Positions 47,742-57,363 of a stretch of DNA of 64,000 bases are shown here, one piece after another. The notes under the pieces were generated by a model. That model ran no database searches. It was not told the DNA's origin and saw only the letters and a list, made by a program, of their open reading frames with translations. The position numbers and the translations under genes were made by a program. Position 1 is the first letter of the stretch. Each line of letters begins with the position of its first letter. The stretch covers positions 3,726,001-3,790,000 of the forward strand of contig NZ_JALJXF010000001.1 in NCBI RefSeq assembly GCF_024169925.1. Reading direction: 5' to 3'. This DNA comes from Methylorubrum extorquens. GTDB lineage: Bacteria > Pseudomonadota > Alphaproteobacteria > Rhizobiales > Beijerinckiaceae.

Positions 47742-47827
47742 CCGCAGCGGGCATCCGCTGCGGTGTTAGGGAAAGATTAACCATGACGGCCCGCAATACC
47801 GGTTCAGACCGGGATTGCGGGCCGTTT
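47742..47827 (+). terminator. two tandem hairpins after ctpA
   Basis: The first hairpin is CCGCAGCGG-GCAT-CCGCTGCGG at 47742-47763. The second has a perfect 12-bp stem, ACGGCCCGCAAT with ATTGCGGGCCGT, at 47786-47825, with inner CCGG/CCGG pairing, followed by TTTCTCGTT. The second is a good terminator candidate. The next gene begins about 30 bp later, so attenuation of that gene is also possible. Confidence 0.7.
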
Positions 47828-47858
47828 CTCGTTGGAGGCTGCGCCCGGTTCTCAGAGC

Positions 47859-49091
47859 ATGCGCCAACAGGCAGGACGGCGGGTGAGCGACGCGGCCGAC
47901 GACATCCTGACGAAGCCTCTCGGTGTCGCGGACAAGGCGGCCCGTCCCCGCTTTGCCCTGCGCCCGTCCGCAGGCGCGGCGGCGGCGGGCGGCGGCGCTA
48001 TGATTCTGGCGCTGATCGCCGGTGGCATCGCGCTCACAGGCGATCCCCGCGGCGGCGAGCCTCGGGCCCAAGCGCTCATCGAGATCCGCGAGGCCCCGGC
48101 CTCCGCCCCCCGCATCGCAGACCCTGCACCGCCCGCCTCGAAGGGACCGGCCCAGTCCGCCAGCGAGGTCGAACAGGCCTCCGGCGTCAGCGTGTTCCGC
48201 CCCGACGGTTCGACGGCACCCGATGCACCGGTGATCATCCGCGTCCCGAACGCCGCCCAGGTGAAGCTCGCGCCGGCCCCCGATTCGCGTCTGACCGAGC
48301 GCGGGCGCCACGGCCCCCTGCCCCGCCTCGGCGAAGGACGGCTGCGGCCGCTCGACGTCTACGCCCGCCCGGACGAGCCCGGCACCGGGCCGCGCATCGC
48401 GATCCTCGTGTCCGGTCTCGGCATCGGCGAGAACGCCACCCTCGGCGCCATCGCCCGGCTTCCGGCGGCAGTGAGCCTCGCGCTCTCGCCCTACGGCAAC
48501 GATCTCGAAAAGACCGCGACCCGCGCCCGCGAGGCCGGACACGAGATCCTGCTCCAACTGCCGATGGAGCCGTTCGACTATCCCGACAGCGATCCAGGGC
48601 CGCAGACGCTCCTGGCCTCGGCCCGCCCCGGCGAGAACCTCGACCGGGCCGCCTGGGCGATGAGCCGGTTCCCCGGCTTCGTCGCGGCCGTGAACTTCAT
48701 GGGCGCCAAGCTGATGAGCGAGCCCGCCGCCCTCGAACCGGTGCTGAAAGACCTATCCGCCCGCGGGCTCGGCTTCGTCGATGACGGCGCGGCGCCCGGC
48801 TCGCAGGTCGCGACCGCCGCGGCGAAGACCAAGCTGCCGACCGCGCGGGCCGAGATCGTGATCGACGCCGTCGCGCGGCCCGACGCCATCGACGCGGAAC
48901 TCGCACGCCTGGAGACGCTGGCTCGGCAGAAGGGCCTCGTGCTGGCCTCGTCCAGTGCCTCGCCCTTGACGATCGAGCGCCTGTCGCGGTGGTCGCGCGA
49001 TCTGGAGGCACGCGGCATCCGGCTCGTGCCGGTGAGCGCGATCCTGCGCCGCCCGGGCAACGTCTCCAAGCTGACGAGCGCGGCGCCTTAA
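47859..49091 (+). CDS. divergent polysaccharide deacetylase family protein (YibQ-like)
   Basis: The 410-residue protein has an N-terminal membrane segment (GAMILALIAGGIALTG), a Pro/Ala-rich spacer, and a C-terminal domain from about residue 180: PRIAILVSGLGIGENATLGAIARLPAAVSLALSPYG, then HEILLQLPMEPFDYP, and FVDDGAAP. This matches the divergent polysaccharide deacetylase (DUF610) family, E. coli YibQ, whose gene also neighbours envC. The activity is unproven in the family. The start is uncertain among TTG 47832, ATG 47859 and GTG 47886. Confidence 0.85.
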   Translation: MRQQAGRRVSDAADDILTKPLGVADKAARPRFALRPSAGAAAAGGGAMILALIAGGIALTGDPRGGEPRAQALIEIREAPASAPRIADPAPPASKGPAQSASEVEQASGVSVFRPDGSTAPDAPVIIRVPNAAQVKLAPAPDSRLTERGRHGPLPRLGEGRLRPLDVYARPDEPGTGPRIAILVSGLGIGENATLGAIARLPAAVSLALSPYGNDLEKTATRAREAGHEILLQLPMEPFDYPDSDPGPQTLLASARPGENLDRAAWAMSRFPGFVAAVNFMGAKLMSEPAALEPVLKDLSARGLGFVDDGAAPGSQVATAAAKTKLPTARAEIVIDAVARPDAIDAELARLETLARQKGLVLASSSASPLTIERLSRWSRDLEARGIRLVPVSAILRRPGNVSKLTSAAP

Positions 49092-49456
49092 ACATCGCCC
49101 GAACGGCGGTTGCCGATGGTGGGATGGCGGCCATCCAAAATCGGTCATCCGGCCGGATTGGTCAGGAGCCGGCCCGATCGAGCGAGTTCGTCGAGGTGAT
49201 GCCGTCTGACCCCGGCAAATCTCCGGACGGCACACCGTGACACGCTTGCCCTGCCTTCTTGGCGCATGGGACACGCGCAAATTGCATGAAAATCGACTCA
49301 TGTCAGTCTTCGGCTCACTACGAAGCATACATCCATTTAATCCTGTCACGCCGCGCAAAATCATTTGAACAATTCGCGATCCGGTAAGTGTTTTCGGGCC
49401 AGGATCCCGCCGCTCGCTCAGCAGAATCGCGCGAGCCGTTCCTGTCGGAGTCCTCC
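49092..49456. other. intergenic region upstream of the chemoreceptor gene
   Basis: These 365 bp hold no credible gene. The last 150 bp are richer in A+T than the surroundings (CATTTAATCC, AAATCATTTGAAC), which suits the promoter of the chemoreceptor gene at 49457. I could not fix a -35/-10 pair with confidence. Confidence 0.5.
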
Positions 49457-51145
49457 GTGTCGCTCCAAACTCTTCCCATTCGCAGCAAGCTCATCGCTTC
49501 ATTCACGGTTCTGACGATCCTTCTCGTCAGCTTAGGGGTTCTGGGCCTCGTCGGAACGCAGACGATGCGCGACCAAGCACTCGACATCGAGCGCAATTGG
49601 CTTCCCAGCGTGCGCCTGCTCGGCGAGATCGACACGGCGGCGGCGCGGATGAACGGCGTGATGCTGCGGCACACGCAAGCGACCGACCCGCAACTGATCG
49701 CGTCCATGGACAAGGATTTCGAGCGCTTCGGCAAGCTCATCACCGACAAGCGCGCGGCCTACGAGACCCTGATCACCGATGCCGCGGAGCGGGCGCTCTA
49801 CGATACCTATGCGCGGGAAACCGCCACCTTCGAGGCCGAGCGGCGGACCGTGATGGATCTCTCGCGTCAGGGCCGGAAGGCGGACGCCTTCTCCCACTAC
49901 GAGGCGAAAGGCCTCGCCCCGCGCCGGGCGATGTCGAACGCCCTGGAGAAGCTGATCGCCTTCAACAACGAAGGCGCCGCACGCGCGATGGCGAAGGGCG
50001 AGACCGTGTTCCAGCAGGTGCGGACGATCGGCCTTGCCGTCCTCGTCTTCGGGCTCGTCCTCGCGATCCTGCTCGCGGTGCTGATCACCCGCGGCGTGAC
50101 CCGCGGTATCGCCTCCGTGGTCGAGCCGATGCAGGCGCTGGCTGCGGGCGACCTTACGGTGACGATCCCGCATCAGGGTCGGCGGACCGAGATCGGGACG
50201 ATCGCCGACGCGGTGCAGATCTTCAAGGCGGGGTTGATCCGCATGCGCAACCTCGAGGAGGAGAGCGCCGCGGCCCGCGCCGGGGCGGAAGCGCAGCGCA
50301 AGGCGGCGATGCGCGAGATGGCGGAGCGGTTCGAGGGCGCGGTCGGCGGCGTCGTCAGCCTCGTCTCGTCCGCCGCAGCCCAATTGCAGGCCTCGGCGCA
50401 TGGCATGACCGGCGCCGCGACCCGTACCGCCGGCCAATCGATCAGCGTGGCGGCAGCGGCGGAAGAGGCCGCGACCAACGTCAACACCGTGGCGGCGGCG
50501 GCCGAGGAGCTGGGCGCCTCGGTGCAGGAGATCGGTCGGCAGGTCAGCGGCTCCTCGACGCTCGCCCAGGCGGCGGTGGGAGAGGCCGCGCAAACGGCGG
50601 CCCATGTCCGGGCTCTCAGCGCGGCCGTCTCCAAGATCGGCGACGTCGTCACCATGATCACCACGATCGCGGGGCAGACCAACCTGCTTGCCCTCAACGC
50701 CACCATCGAGGCGGCGCGCGCGGGTGAGGCCGGCCGCGGCTTCGCGGTGGTCGCGGCGGAAGTGAAGGAACTCGCCAACCAGACCGCACGGGCGACGGAG
50801 GAGATCTCCGGCCAGATCGGCCGCATTCAAGAGACCACGGGCCACGCGGTCTCGGCCATCGGCAGCATCACCGGGCGCATCGAGGAGATCAGTTCGGTGG
50901 CGGCCTCGATCGCGGCAGCGGTGGAGCAGCAGGGCGCGGCGACACAGGAGATCGTGCGCAACGTCGCCCAGGCGGCCATGGGTGCGGGCGAGGTGACGAG
51001 CAACATCGCGGGCGTGGCGCAGGCCGCCGAGGAGGCGGGGGCGACCGCCGCCGAAGTGCTCGCCGCCTCCTCCGAGCTGTCGCACCAGTCCCAGCATCTC
51101 TCGGCGGAAGTCGGCCGCTTCCTCGCCAACGTGCGCGCCGCCTGA
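49457..51145 (+). CDS. methyl-accepting chemotaxis protein
   Basis: The 562-residue receptor begins at a GTG ([15 protein letters not shown]) with GGAG upstream. It has a first membrane span ([18 protein letters not shown]), a four-helix-bundle sensor domain to about residue 190, a second span ([20 protein letters not shown]), a HAMP domain, and a signalling domain with the hairpin tip [37 protein letters not shown]. The tip binds CheA/CheW. No C-terminal CheR-tethering pentapeptide is present. The ligand is unknown. No other chemotaxis genes are nearby. Confidence 0.95.
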   Translation: MSLQTLPIRSKLIASFTVLTILLVSLGVLGLVGTQTMRDQALDIERNWLPSVRLLGEIDTAAARMNGVMLRHTQATDPQLIASMDKDFERFGKLITDKRAAYETLITDAAERALYDTYARETATFEAERRTVMDLSRQGRKADAFSHYEAKGLAPRRAMSNALEKLIAFNNEGAARAMAKGETVFQQVRTIGLAVLVFGLVLAILLAVLITRGVTRGIASVVEPMQALAAGDLTVTIPHQGRRTEIGTIADAVQIFKAGLIRMRNLEEESAAARAGAEAQRKAAMREMAERFEGAVGGVVSLVSSAAAQLQASAHGMTGAATRTAGQSISVAAAAEEAATNVNTVAAAAEELGASVQEIGRQVSGSSTLAQAAVGEAAQTAAHVRALSAAVSKIGDVVTMITTIAGQTNLLALNATIEAARAGEAGRGFAVVAAEVKELANQTARATEEISGQIGRIQETTGHAVSAIGSITGRIEEISSVAASIAAAVEQQGAATQEIVRNVAQAAMGAGEVTSNIAGVAQAAEEAGATAAEVLAASSELSHQSQHLSAEVGRFLANVRAA

Positions 51146-51173
51146 GTTCTACCTCGGGAACGGCAGGGAAAGA

Positions 51174-51209
51174 CGTGGGCTCGGCCGAGGCCGCGCCCAC
51201 GCTCGTTTT
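51174..51209 (+). terminator. intrinsic terminator after the chemoreceptor gene
   Basis: CGTGGGC pairs perfectly with GCCCACG over 7 bp around a 14-nt GC-rich loop, followed by CTCGTTTTA. It lies 28 bp after the stop codon at 51145. Confidence 0.7.
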
Positions 51210-51289
51210 ACGGCCTCAGATAGGGGTTAGGTCGGCGTTGCCCGCACCGGTTCGGCCTCCTATGGTCGCGCCGCCAGCACGAGCCCGCC

Positions 51290-51877
51290 ATGACCCGCCC
51301 CGACGACGACCTCCTGCGCCTGCCCGAGGGCAGCGCGCTGCCCTACCGCCCCTGCGTGGGGGTAACCCTGTTCCACCGCGACGGCCGCGTCTTCATCGGG
51401 CGGCGCAAGCGCGAGGCGGGCCCCGAACATGTCGATGGCGATCTCGCGTGGCAGATGCCGCAGGGCGGGATCGACGAGGGGGAAGAGCCCCTCGCCGCGG
51501 CGCTCCGCGAACTCCACGAAGAGACCAACGTGCCGGCCGACGCCGTCACGCTGCTCGGCGAAACCCGCGACTGGCTCGCCTACGATCTGCCGCCCGCGGT
51601 GATGAAGCAGGCCTGGAAGGGCCGCTACCGCGGCCAGCGCCAGAAATGGTTCGCCTTCGGCCTCACCGGCGACGCGTCGGTGATCGACGTGGAGGCCCCC
51701 GGCGGCGGCCATCACAAGCCCGAATTCGAGGCGTGGCGCTGGGAGCGGCTGGAAACGCTGCCGGACCTCATCGTTCCCTTCAAGCGCCCCGTCTACGAGG
51801 GCGTCGTCGCGGCCTTTTCCGGGCTGACGGGCTGGCATGGCGCCGGGGACAATGGGGCCGGGGACAACCCGGCATGA
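51290..51877 (+). CDS. rppH: RNA pyrophosphohydrolase (Nudix)
   Basis: RppH removes pyrophosphate from the 5' end of triphosphorylated RNAs and so starts mRNA decay. The 195-residue protein has the Nudix box [23 protein letters not shown], the family stretch WQMPQGG, and the RNA-enzyme signature [12 protein letters not shown]. The last 20 residues are a short Gly-rich extension. It is followed 27 bp later by the DUF2939 gene. Confidence 0.94.
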   Translation: MTRPDDDLLRLPEGSALPYRPCVGVTLFHRDGRVFIGRRKREAGPEHVDGDLAWQMPQGGIDEGEEPLAAALRELHEETNVPADAVTLLGETRDWLAYDLPPAVMKQAWKGRYRGQRQKWFAFGLTGDASVIDVEAPGGGHHKPEFEAWRWERLETLPDLIVPFKRPVYEGVVAAFSGLTGWHGAGDNGAGDNPA

Positions 51878-51904
51878 TCCATCCGCGCATCCGCGGCTGA
51901 TCCG

Positions 51905-52561
51905 ATGCGGTGGTGGCTCATTCCCCTTCTCGCGGTGGCGGCTTGGTTCGCCTACACGCTGACGCCGTTCTGGTCGCTCTACGGCTTCGCTGCCGCGGTG
52001 CAGGCGGGCGACGCGGCAGCCGTGGAGCAGCGGGTCAACTTCCGCACGCTGCGCCTGTCGCTCGCGCGCCAGATCAGCGCCGCCGTGAAGGCCGACAGCA
52101 ACGCCCTCGATCCGCGCGAGCGGCAGCGCATCGCCGACGCGGCGGCGGCGGTCGCACTCCCGATCATGGAATCGGCGCTGACGCCGAAGGCCGTGATCGA
52201 CCTCCTCGACGACGGCTGGCCGCAGGGCGCCGACCTCGCCGCGCCGGCCGGCCGGCACGAGCGGCGCGACGGCCTGCGCATCCCCGATCTCAAGCGGCTG
52301 CTGCGCTACTATCTCGCCGCCGACATGCGCGGCTTCCGCTCCGTGCTGGTCGCCGTGCCGCCGGACCGGCCACGCCACGAGCAGTTCCGCATCCGCCTAC
52401 GCCTGCGCGATTGGGGCTGGCGCCTCGTCGATATCGAGCTGTCCGACGACCTGCGCCGCCGCATCGCCGAGAAGGCGGCGGCCGCCGCCGCTCGGCTGCG
52501 CGACGGCCGCCCCAACCCCGACAAGACCGGGCCGGATGCCTCCCCGTCTCGCGAGCCGTAA
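51905..52561 (+). CDS. membrane-anchored DUF2939 protein
   Basis: The 218-residue protein has one N-terminal membrane anchor (WWLIPLLAVAAWFAYTLTPFW). It then shows the DUF2939 pattern SLYGFAAAVQAGDAAAVEQRVNFRTLRLSLARQISAAV and a C-terminal beta part, FRIRLRLRDWGWRLVDIELSDDL. The bulk probably lies in the periplasm. Function unknown. It lies between rppH and kup on the same strand. Confidence 0.85.
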   Translation: MRWWLIPLLAVAAWFAYTLTPFWSLYGFAAAVQAGDAAAVEQRVNFRTLRLSLARQISAAVKADSNALDPRERQRIADAAAAVALPIMESALTPKAVIDLLDDGWPQGADLAAPAGRHERRDGLRIPDLKRLLRYYLAADMRGFRSVLVAVPPDRPRHEQFRIRLRLRDWGWRLVDIELSDDLRRRIAEKAAAAAARLRDGRPNPDKTGPDASPSREP

Positions 52562-52656
52562 TCGACCCGGCACACAATTACGAAAGACCCTGGCTTTTAA
52601 TCCGCCGCCCCCATAGGTGAATCGCCACCAACGGCCCCGCCTTTCGGAGCGCAGTC

Positions 52657-54585
52657 TTGAGCGAGCCCGCTGCCCCCCTCTCCGGAGCGGACGGATCGGT
52701 ATCCGGGCCGGGCCGCCGCCTTGGCGCCGGCCTGCTGATCGCCACCCTCGGCGTCGTCTACGGCGATATCGGCACGAGCCCGCTCTACGCGCTGAAGGAG
52801 GCGGTGCGCGCCGCAAGTCCGGGCGGAAATCCGAGCCCGGTCGCAGTGACCGGCGCCGTCTCGCTGATCCTGTGGGCGCTGATCCTCGTCGTCTCGCTGA
52901 AATACGCGATCCTGATCTTGCGCGCCGACAACCGCGGCGAGGGCGGCATCGTCGCCATGCTGGCGCTGCTCGGCGCCCGCCATGCGCAACCCGGCTCGCG
53001 GCAGGCACTGCTGCTCGTGGTCGGCCTCGTCGGCGCCGCCCTGCTCTACGGCGACGGCGCGATCACCCCGGCGATCTCGGTGCTCTCGGCGGTGGAGGGC
53101 CTGCGGGTCGATGCGCCCGCCCTCGACCGCTTCATCGTCCCGATCACGCTGGTCATCCTCGTCGGCCTGTTCCTCGTGCAGCGCCAGGGGGCGGCCTTCA
53201 TCGGCCGGATCTTCGGGCCGGTGATGCTGGTCTGGTTCCTTGTGCTGGCCGCCCTCGGCATCGGCGGCATCGTGCAGGCGCCGCAGATCCTGGCGGCGGT
53301 CAATCCGCTGCGCGCGGTCGAGTTCACGGCGCATGCCGGCCTGCATGTCGGCTTCACGATGCTGGGCGCGGCCTTCCTCGCCGTCACCGGCGGCGAGGCG
53401 ATGTATGCCGATCTCGGCCATTTCGGCGCGCGGGCGATCCGCGTCGCGTGGTTCGTTCTCGTACTGCCGGCGCTGGTGATCCACTATTTCGGGCAGGGCG
53501 CGATCCTGTTGGTCGATCCGTCCGCGGCCGAGAACCCGTTCTACCGCCTGGCGCCGGGCGTCCTGCATTACCCGCTGATCGGGCTGGCCACGCTGGCCGC
53601 CGTCATCGCCTCACAGGCCGTGATCTCGGGGGTGTTCTCGCTGACCCGGCAATCGATCCAGCTCGGCTTCCTGCCGCCGCTGCGCATCGTCCACACCGCG
53701 CCCGACGAGAGCGGGCAGATCTATGTGCCGCTGGTGAACTGGTTGCTGGCCGCCGCGACGCTGGCGGCCGTTCTGATCTTCCGTTCCTCCGACGCGCTGG
53801 CCGGGGCCTATGGCATCGCCGTCTCGCTGCTGATGGCGATCACAACCCTGCTCGCCGGCCTCGTCGCCCGCAAATGGGGTTTCGGCTGGCCCATCGTGCT
53901 TGCGGTCAACGGCTTCTTCCTCGTGATCGACCTGATCTTCCTCTCGGCCAACAGCGTGAAGCTATTCGAGGGTGGCTGGTTTCCGCTGCTGCTGGCGGGT
54001 GCGATCGCCTTCCTGATGCTGACATGGCTCAAGGGCAACACCTGCCTGGAACAGGCGCGCACGGGCCTGCGCCCGCCGGAGGCACACTTCCTCGAGAGCC
54101 TCCGCCACGAGCCGCCGACGACCCTGCCGGGCTCGGCCGCCTTCCTGTCCTCGGCGACCGAAGGTATCCCGCTGCCGATGCTGCGCTTCGTCGAGCGCCT
54201 GGGCGCGCTGCACGCCCGCGTGCTGATCGTGACCGCCCTGTTCGAGGAGACGCCGACGGTGCCGCGCGAGGAGCGCGCCCGCGTCACCGAGATCACCCCC
54301 GACATCCGCCGCGTCGTGCTGCATTACGGCTTCATGCAATCGGCCTCGATCCCCGAGGGGTTGGATTGTGCCGTCGGCGCCGGCCTCCTGCCGAAGGAGT
54401 TCACCGAGGATCTCACCGTCTTCGTCGGCCACGAGACGATCATCCCCGTTTCCGACCAGCGCGGCATGTCGGACTGGCGCGAGGCGGTCTTCGCAGTGAT
54501 GCAGAACAACGCCGAGCGCACCGGCGCCCATTTCTGCGTGCCGGCGCGGCAGGTGATCGAGATCGGCACCGAGATCGAGATTTGA
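52657..54585 (+). CDS. kup: KUP-type potassium transporter
   Basis: This inner-membrane K+/H+ symporter has 642 residues, about 12 membrane segments, and the family signature LGVVYGDIGTSPLYALKEAV near the N-terminus. ADNRGEGGIVAMLAL, VTGGEAMYADLGHFG and a soluble C-terminal domain follow. A TTG start is chosen because CGGAG lies 8 bp before it and the family begins here. It is at the end of the plus-strand run and convergent with the small secreted gene. Confidence 0.95.
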   Translation: MSEPAAPLSGADGSVSGPGRRLGAGLLIATLGVVYGDIGTSPLYALKEAVRAASPGGNPSPVAVTGAVSLILWALILVVSLKYAILILRADNRGEGGIVAMLALLGARHAQPGSRQALLLVVGLVGAALLYGDGAITPAISVLSAVEGLRVDAPALDRFIVPITLVILVGLFLVQRQGAAFIGRIFGPVMLVWFLVLAALGIGGIVQAPQILAAVNPLRAVEFTAHAGLHVGFTMLGAAFLAVTGGEAMYADLGHFGARAIRVAWFVLVLPALVIHYFGQGAILLVDPSAAENPFYRLAPGVLHYPLIGLATLAAVIASQAVISGVFSLTRQSIQLGFLPPLRIVHTAPDESGQIYVPLVNWLLAAATLAAVLIFRSSDALAGAYGIAVSLLMAITTLLAGLVARKWGFGWPIVLAVNGFFLVIDLIFLSANSVKLFEGGWFPLLLAGAIAFLMLTWLKGNTCLEQARTGLRPPEAHFLESLRHEPPTTLPGSAAFLSSATEGIPLPMLRFVERLGALHARVLIVTALFEETPTVPREERARVTEITPDIRRVVLHYGFMQSASIPEGLDCAVGAGLLPKEFTEDLTVFVGHETIIPVSDQRGMSDWREAVFAVMQNNAERTGAHFCVPARQVIEIGTEIEI

Positions 54586-54592
54586 GAGGCGG

Positions 54593-54901
54593 CTACTCGT
54601 CCGCCTGTCCCTTGCCCGTCATCCGGAGCTGCGAGGCGACGCATTCGCGGACCGCGTCCTCGATCTTGGCCTTCTGCGCATTGGAATAGCCCGCCACCTC
54701 GTCGATGCATTTGACGAAGTAGCCAGCCGTGAAGCTCTCGTTGACCGACACGAACGACTTGCCGAAGCGGGTCGCGAGTTGGAGGCGATCCATGGTCGAG
54801 CTCTGCCGCCACGCCTCCAGCGTGTCGGTCATCGACAGGGCGCTGGCGGCACCGGGCGCGAGGATCGCGGCAAGCAGAAGGATGGAGAAGCGGCGCATCA
54901 T
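54593..54901 (-). CDS. small secreted protein of unknown function
   Basis: The 102-residue protein has a signal peptide (FSILLLAAILAPGAASA) and a mature helical part with two cysteines, FVKCIDEVAG and VRECVASQL, likely paired in the periplasm. The pattern is reminiscent of small acid- or stress-related periplasmic proteins, but I cannot assign a family. The 206-bp upstream gap is A+T-rich and holds its promoter; nothing else is seen there. Confidence 0.7.
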   Translation of the reverse strand: MMRRFSILLLAAILAPGAASALSMTDTLEAWRQSSTMDRLQLATRFGKSFVSVNESFTAGYFVKCIDEVAGYSNAQKAKIEDAVRECVASQLRMTGKGQADE

Positions 54902-55107
54902 GCTGAAACCTCCCGAATGTCTTTTCTGTTTTTCCCGATCAGATTATCCGAACATTCCGCCCGATCCGACAATCGAGTTGGATGTACCGGCTGATCTCGC
55001 CAGATAAACCCTTCGGGACTGCCAGACAGCCGAACACCTGGATCGTTCTTCTTATTTTGTTCTGAGAGTTCGACGGATGCCCGCAGCGATGGCGGCGGGG
55101 GCTCATC

Positions 55108-55899
55108 TCACGGCGTCCAATGCGAAAACCCTGCGACGCGATGGATCAGGCGCCGGCCGCGCGCGGTCTCGCCGAACGGAGCGAGCTCCCAGGTCCAGGC
55201 CTGCTCTGGACGTCCGAGCCGCACGCCGTAGAGAAGGTCGTGCCGCGCGTGGACCTGCCCCTGCCGGTCCTCCTCGGTCTCGTCGATGTCGGTGACGAGA
55301 CAGACACGCGCCGTCAGGCCCGCCAGCGCATCGAGATGGCCCTCGACGATCCGGCGGCCGAAGGCGTCGCCGTCCGCCGAGGTCCAGGCCCCGAGGGGAC
55401 GGCGCGAGGCCTCCAGCCGTTCGACCGGGCGGATCGGCAGTTGCGAGAGGAGGTTGGCGGAGATGACGAGGCCGGTGCCGGGTTCGGCGCAGACCGGCGG
55501 CAGGCGGGGATCGAGATCGCGCGCCGCACCGGTCATCAGCGCCATCGCGCCGCTGAGATCCGCCGTCAGCGTCTCGACATGGGGGAAGGCGCGGATCGCG
55601 CGCCGGGTGGGCCGGAGATGCACGGCATCGATCAGCACCACCCGCCGGAAAGTTTTGGCGAGATCCGCCAACGGCACGTCGAGCAGGAGCCCGGAGCCCA
55701 GCACCACGGCGGTGTCGCGCCGCTCGGTGGCGGCGATGGCCGCGCGCATCACCGCCCGGCTCGCCTCCAGATGCGGCGCCCAGGCCCGGCGGCAGCGACG
55801 CGCCCGCGACATCAGCCAGATGCTGTCGCGCAGGTAGCCGAGCCGGCGCTGGGCCCGCGGCGCGGGCGTGGTGAGGAGATGCAGGAGATCGAGCAGCAC
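55108..55899 (-). CDS. putative SAM-dependent methyltransferase-like protein
   Basis: The 263-residue protein has a Rossmann-like glycine loop, TAVVLGSGLLLDVPLADL, followed by an acidic strand end, VVLIDAVHL, and later TGLVISANLLSQLPIRP. This order matches class I methyltransferases, although the loop GSGLLLD is atypical. HARHDLLYGVRL and ELAPFGETARGRRLIHRV are conserved-looking C-terminal stretches. No substrate can be suggested. It is divergent from the Pr6Pr gene. Confidence 0.65.
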   Translation of the reverse strand: MLLDLLHLLTTPAPRAQRRLGYLRDSIWLMSRARRCRRAWAPHLEASRAVMRAAIAATERRDTAVVLGSGLLLDVPLADLAKTFRRVVLIDAVHLRPTRRAIRAFPHVETLTADLSGAMALMTGAARDLDPRLPPVCAEPGTGLVISANLLSQLPIRPVERLEASRRPLGAWTSADGDAFGRRIVEGHLDALAGLTARVCLVTDIDETEEDRQGQVHARHDLLYGVRLGRPEQAWTWELAPFGETARGRRLIHRVAGFSHWTP

Positions 55900-56006
55900 G
55901 GGCCGGTGGCGTCCGGCACGGGGCCTCGCGTGTCAAGCCGCGTCACGTCTTGGTCGCGAACAGGAGCCAGAAGCTGCTGCCACTTCCGCCCAGACGTGAT
56001 CCGGCC

Positions 56007-56630
56007 ATGAATTCCCGCCCCGCCCGCCTCGCTGCGGCCCTGATCGCACTTTGCGCCGCCGTGGGTGTGGGGGTCGGCTTCTCCGCCGTGTTCGGCCGGA
56101 CCGGCTCGATGCCGCTCGCGGCCTGGATCATGGCCGCCTACTTCACGAACCTCACCGGGCTCCTCGTCCTCGCGGTGTTCGGTGGGATCGCCCTGCGGGT
56201 GCCGGCCCTGGCCCAGCCCCGGCTCGTCGCCACGACCGTGCTCGCGACCCTGCTCGTCGGCCTCGTGCAGCGGTTGCTGCTCTACGGGGTCAGGACCCTG
56301 CGCGGCGGCGACCTCGTCGGCGATGTCCTGCTCCACCAAGCGCTGCCGGTGATGGTGCCGCTGTTCTGGCTCGCCTTCGTGCCGAAGGGGCGCCTTGCGC
56401 TGCGCGATCTCGCGCTGTTTGCGAGCTACCCGCTGATCTACCTCGGCTACACGCTCGTGCGCGGCGCCTACGACGCGCGCTATCCCTACCCGTTCCTCGA
56501 TGTGGGCAAGATCGGCTGGGGGCCGGTGGCGGCCTATGCCGGGGCGATCGCGGCGGCCTTCCTCACGGTCGGATGGACACTGGTGCTCCTCGACCGGCGC
56601 CTCGCGCGGCGCAGGGCCGTGGCAGGATAG
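56007..56630 (+). CDS. Pr6Pr family membrane protein
   Basis: The 207-residue protein has six predicted membrane segments (AALIALCAAVGVGVGFSAVF, ..., AAYAGAIAAAFLTVGWTLVLL). It also has the family features YFTNLTGLLVL, YPLIYLGYTLVRG and YPYPFLDVGKIGW. Pr6Pr proteins resemble the FAR-17a/AIG1 group; the bacterial function is unknown. The start MNSRPARL is favoured over one at 55950. It is convergent with rsuA, 4 bp apart. Confidence 0.85.
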   Translation: MNSRPARLAAALIALCAAVGVGVGFSAVFGRTGSMPLAAWIMAAYFTNLTGLLVLAVFGGIALRVPALAQPRLVATTVLATLLVGLVQRLLLYGVRTLRGGDLVGDVLLHQALPVMVPLFWLAFVPKGRLALRDLALFASYPLIYLGYTLVRGAYDARYPYPFLDVGKIGWGPVAAYAGAIAAAFLTVGWTLVLLDRRLARRRAVAG

Positions 56631-56634
56631 AGCG

Positions 56635-57363
56635 CTACCCCTCGAACAAAGTGGCGATCTCGCCGGGCCCCAGGATCCGGAACTCGCCCGCCGGCAAGTC
56701 CGCGGGGAGCGCCAGGCCGCCGACGCGGTCGCGGTGGAGGGCATCGACGTGGTTGCCGAGCGCGGCGAACATGCGCCGGACCTGATGGTAGCGGCCCTCG
56801 TGCAGGGTCACGGTGCAATGGGTCGGGCCGTCGGTCTCCATCTCCACCGGCAGGAGCGGCTTGTCCTCGTCCTCCAGCATCATCTCGCCCGAGGCGAGGA
56901 TCGCGGTCTCGTCGCCCTGGAGCGGGCGGGCCAGGGTCACCCGATAGCGCTTGGACACCTTGGCCTTCGGCGCGATGATCCGATGCAGCAGCGCGCCGTC
57001 ATCGGTCATCAGCAGGAGGCCCGAGGTCTCCTTGTCGAGGCGCCCGACGGTGGAGAGCGCCGGATCGCGCCGCCGCCAGCGCTCGGGCAGCAGGCTGTAG
57101 ACCAGCGGCCCGACCTCCTTGTGCGAGCAGGTGACGCCGAGCGGCTTGTGCAGCATCAGGCAGAGACCCGGCAGCGGATCGAGCGCCTCGCCCTGCACCC
57201 GCATCCGGGCGGAGAGATCGGGCGCGAGCGGGATGCGCTGCGAGGCGTCCCGCAGGGCCTGCCCGTCGAGGCGGACGAGGCCGGCGCGGGCCAGCCCCTC
57301 GACCTCCCGGCGCGAGCCGTAGCCGAGATTGGCCAGCAGCCGGTCGAGGCGGAGCGCCTTCAT
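56635..57363 (-). CDS. 16S/23S rRNA pseudouridine synthase (RsuA/RluB type)
   Basis: The 242-residue enzyme has an N-terminal S4 RNA-binding domain (LRLDRLLANLGYGSRREVEGLARAGLVRLDG) and the catalytic motif STVGRLDKETSGLLLMTDDG with its active Asp. The C-terminal HQVRRMFAALGN is diagnostic of the family. By length and motif it is closest to RsuA (16S U516), but RluE/RluF-type targets cannot be ruled out. Its start overlaps the rsmC-like stop by ATGA, placing two rRNA-modifying enzymes in one unit. Confidence 0.92.
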   Translation of the reverse strand: MKALRLDRLLANLGYGSRREVEGLARAGLVRLDGQALRDASQRIPLAPDLSARMRVQGEALDPLPGLCLMLHKPLGVTCSHKEVGPLVYSLLPERWRRRDPALSTVGRLDKETSGLLLMTDDGALLHRIIAPKAKVSKRYRVTLARPLQGDETAILASGEMMLEDEDKPLLPVEMETDGPTHCTVTLHEGRYHQVRRMFAALGNHVDALHRDRVGGLALPADLPAGEFRILGPGEIATLFEG

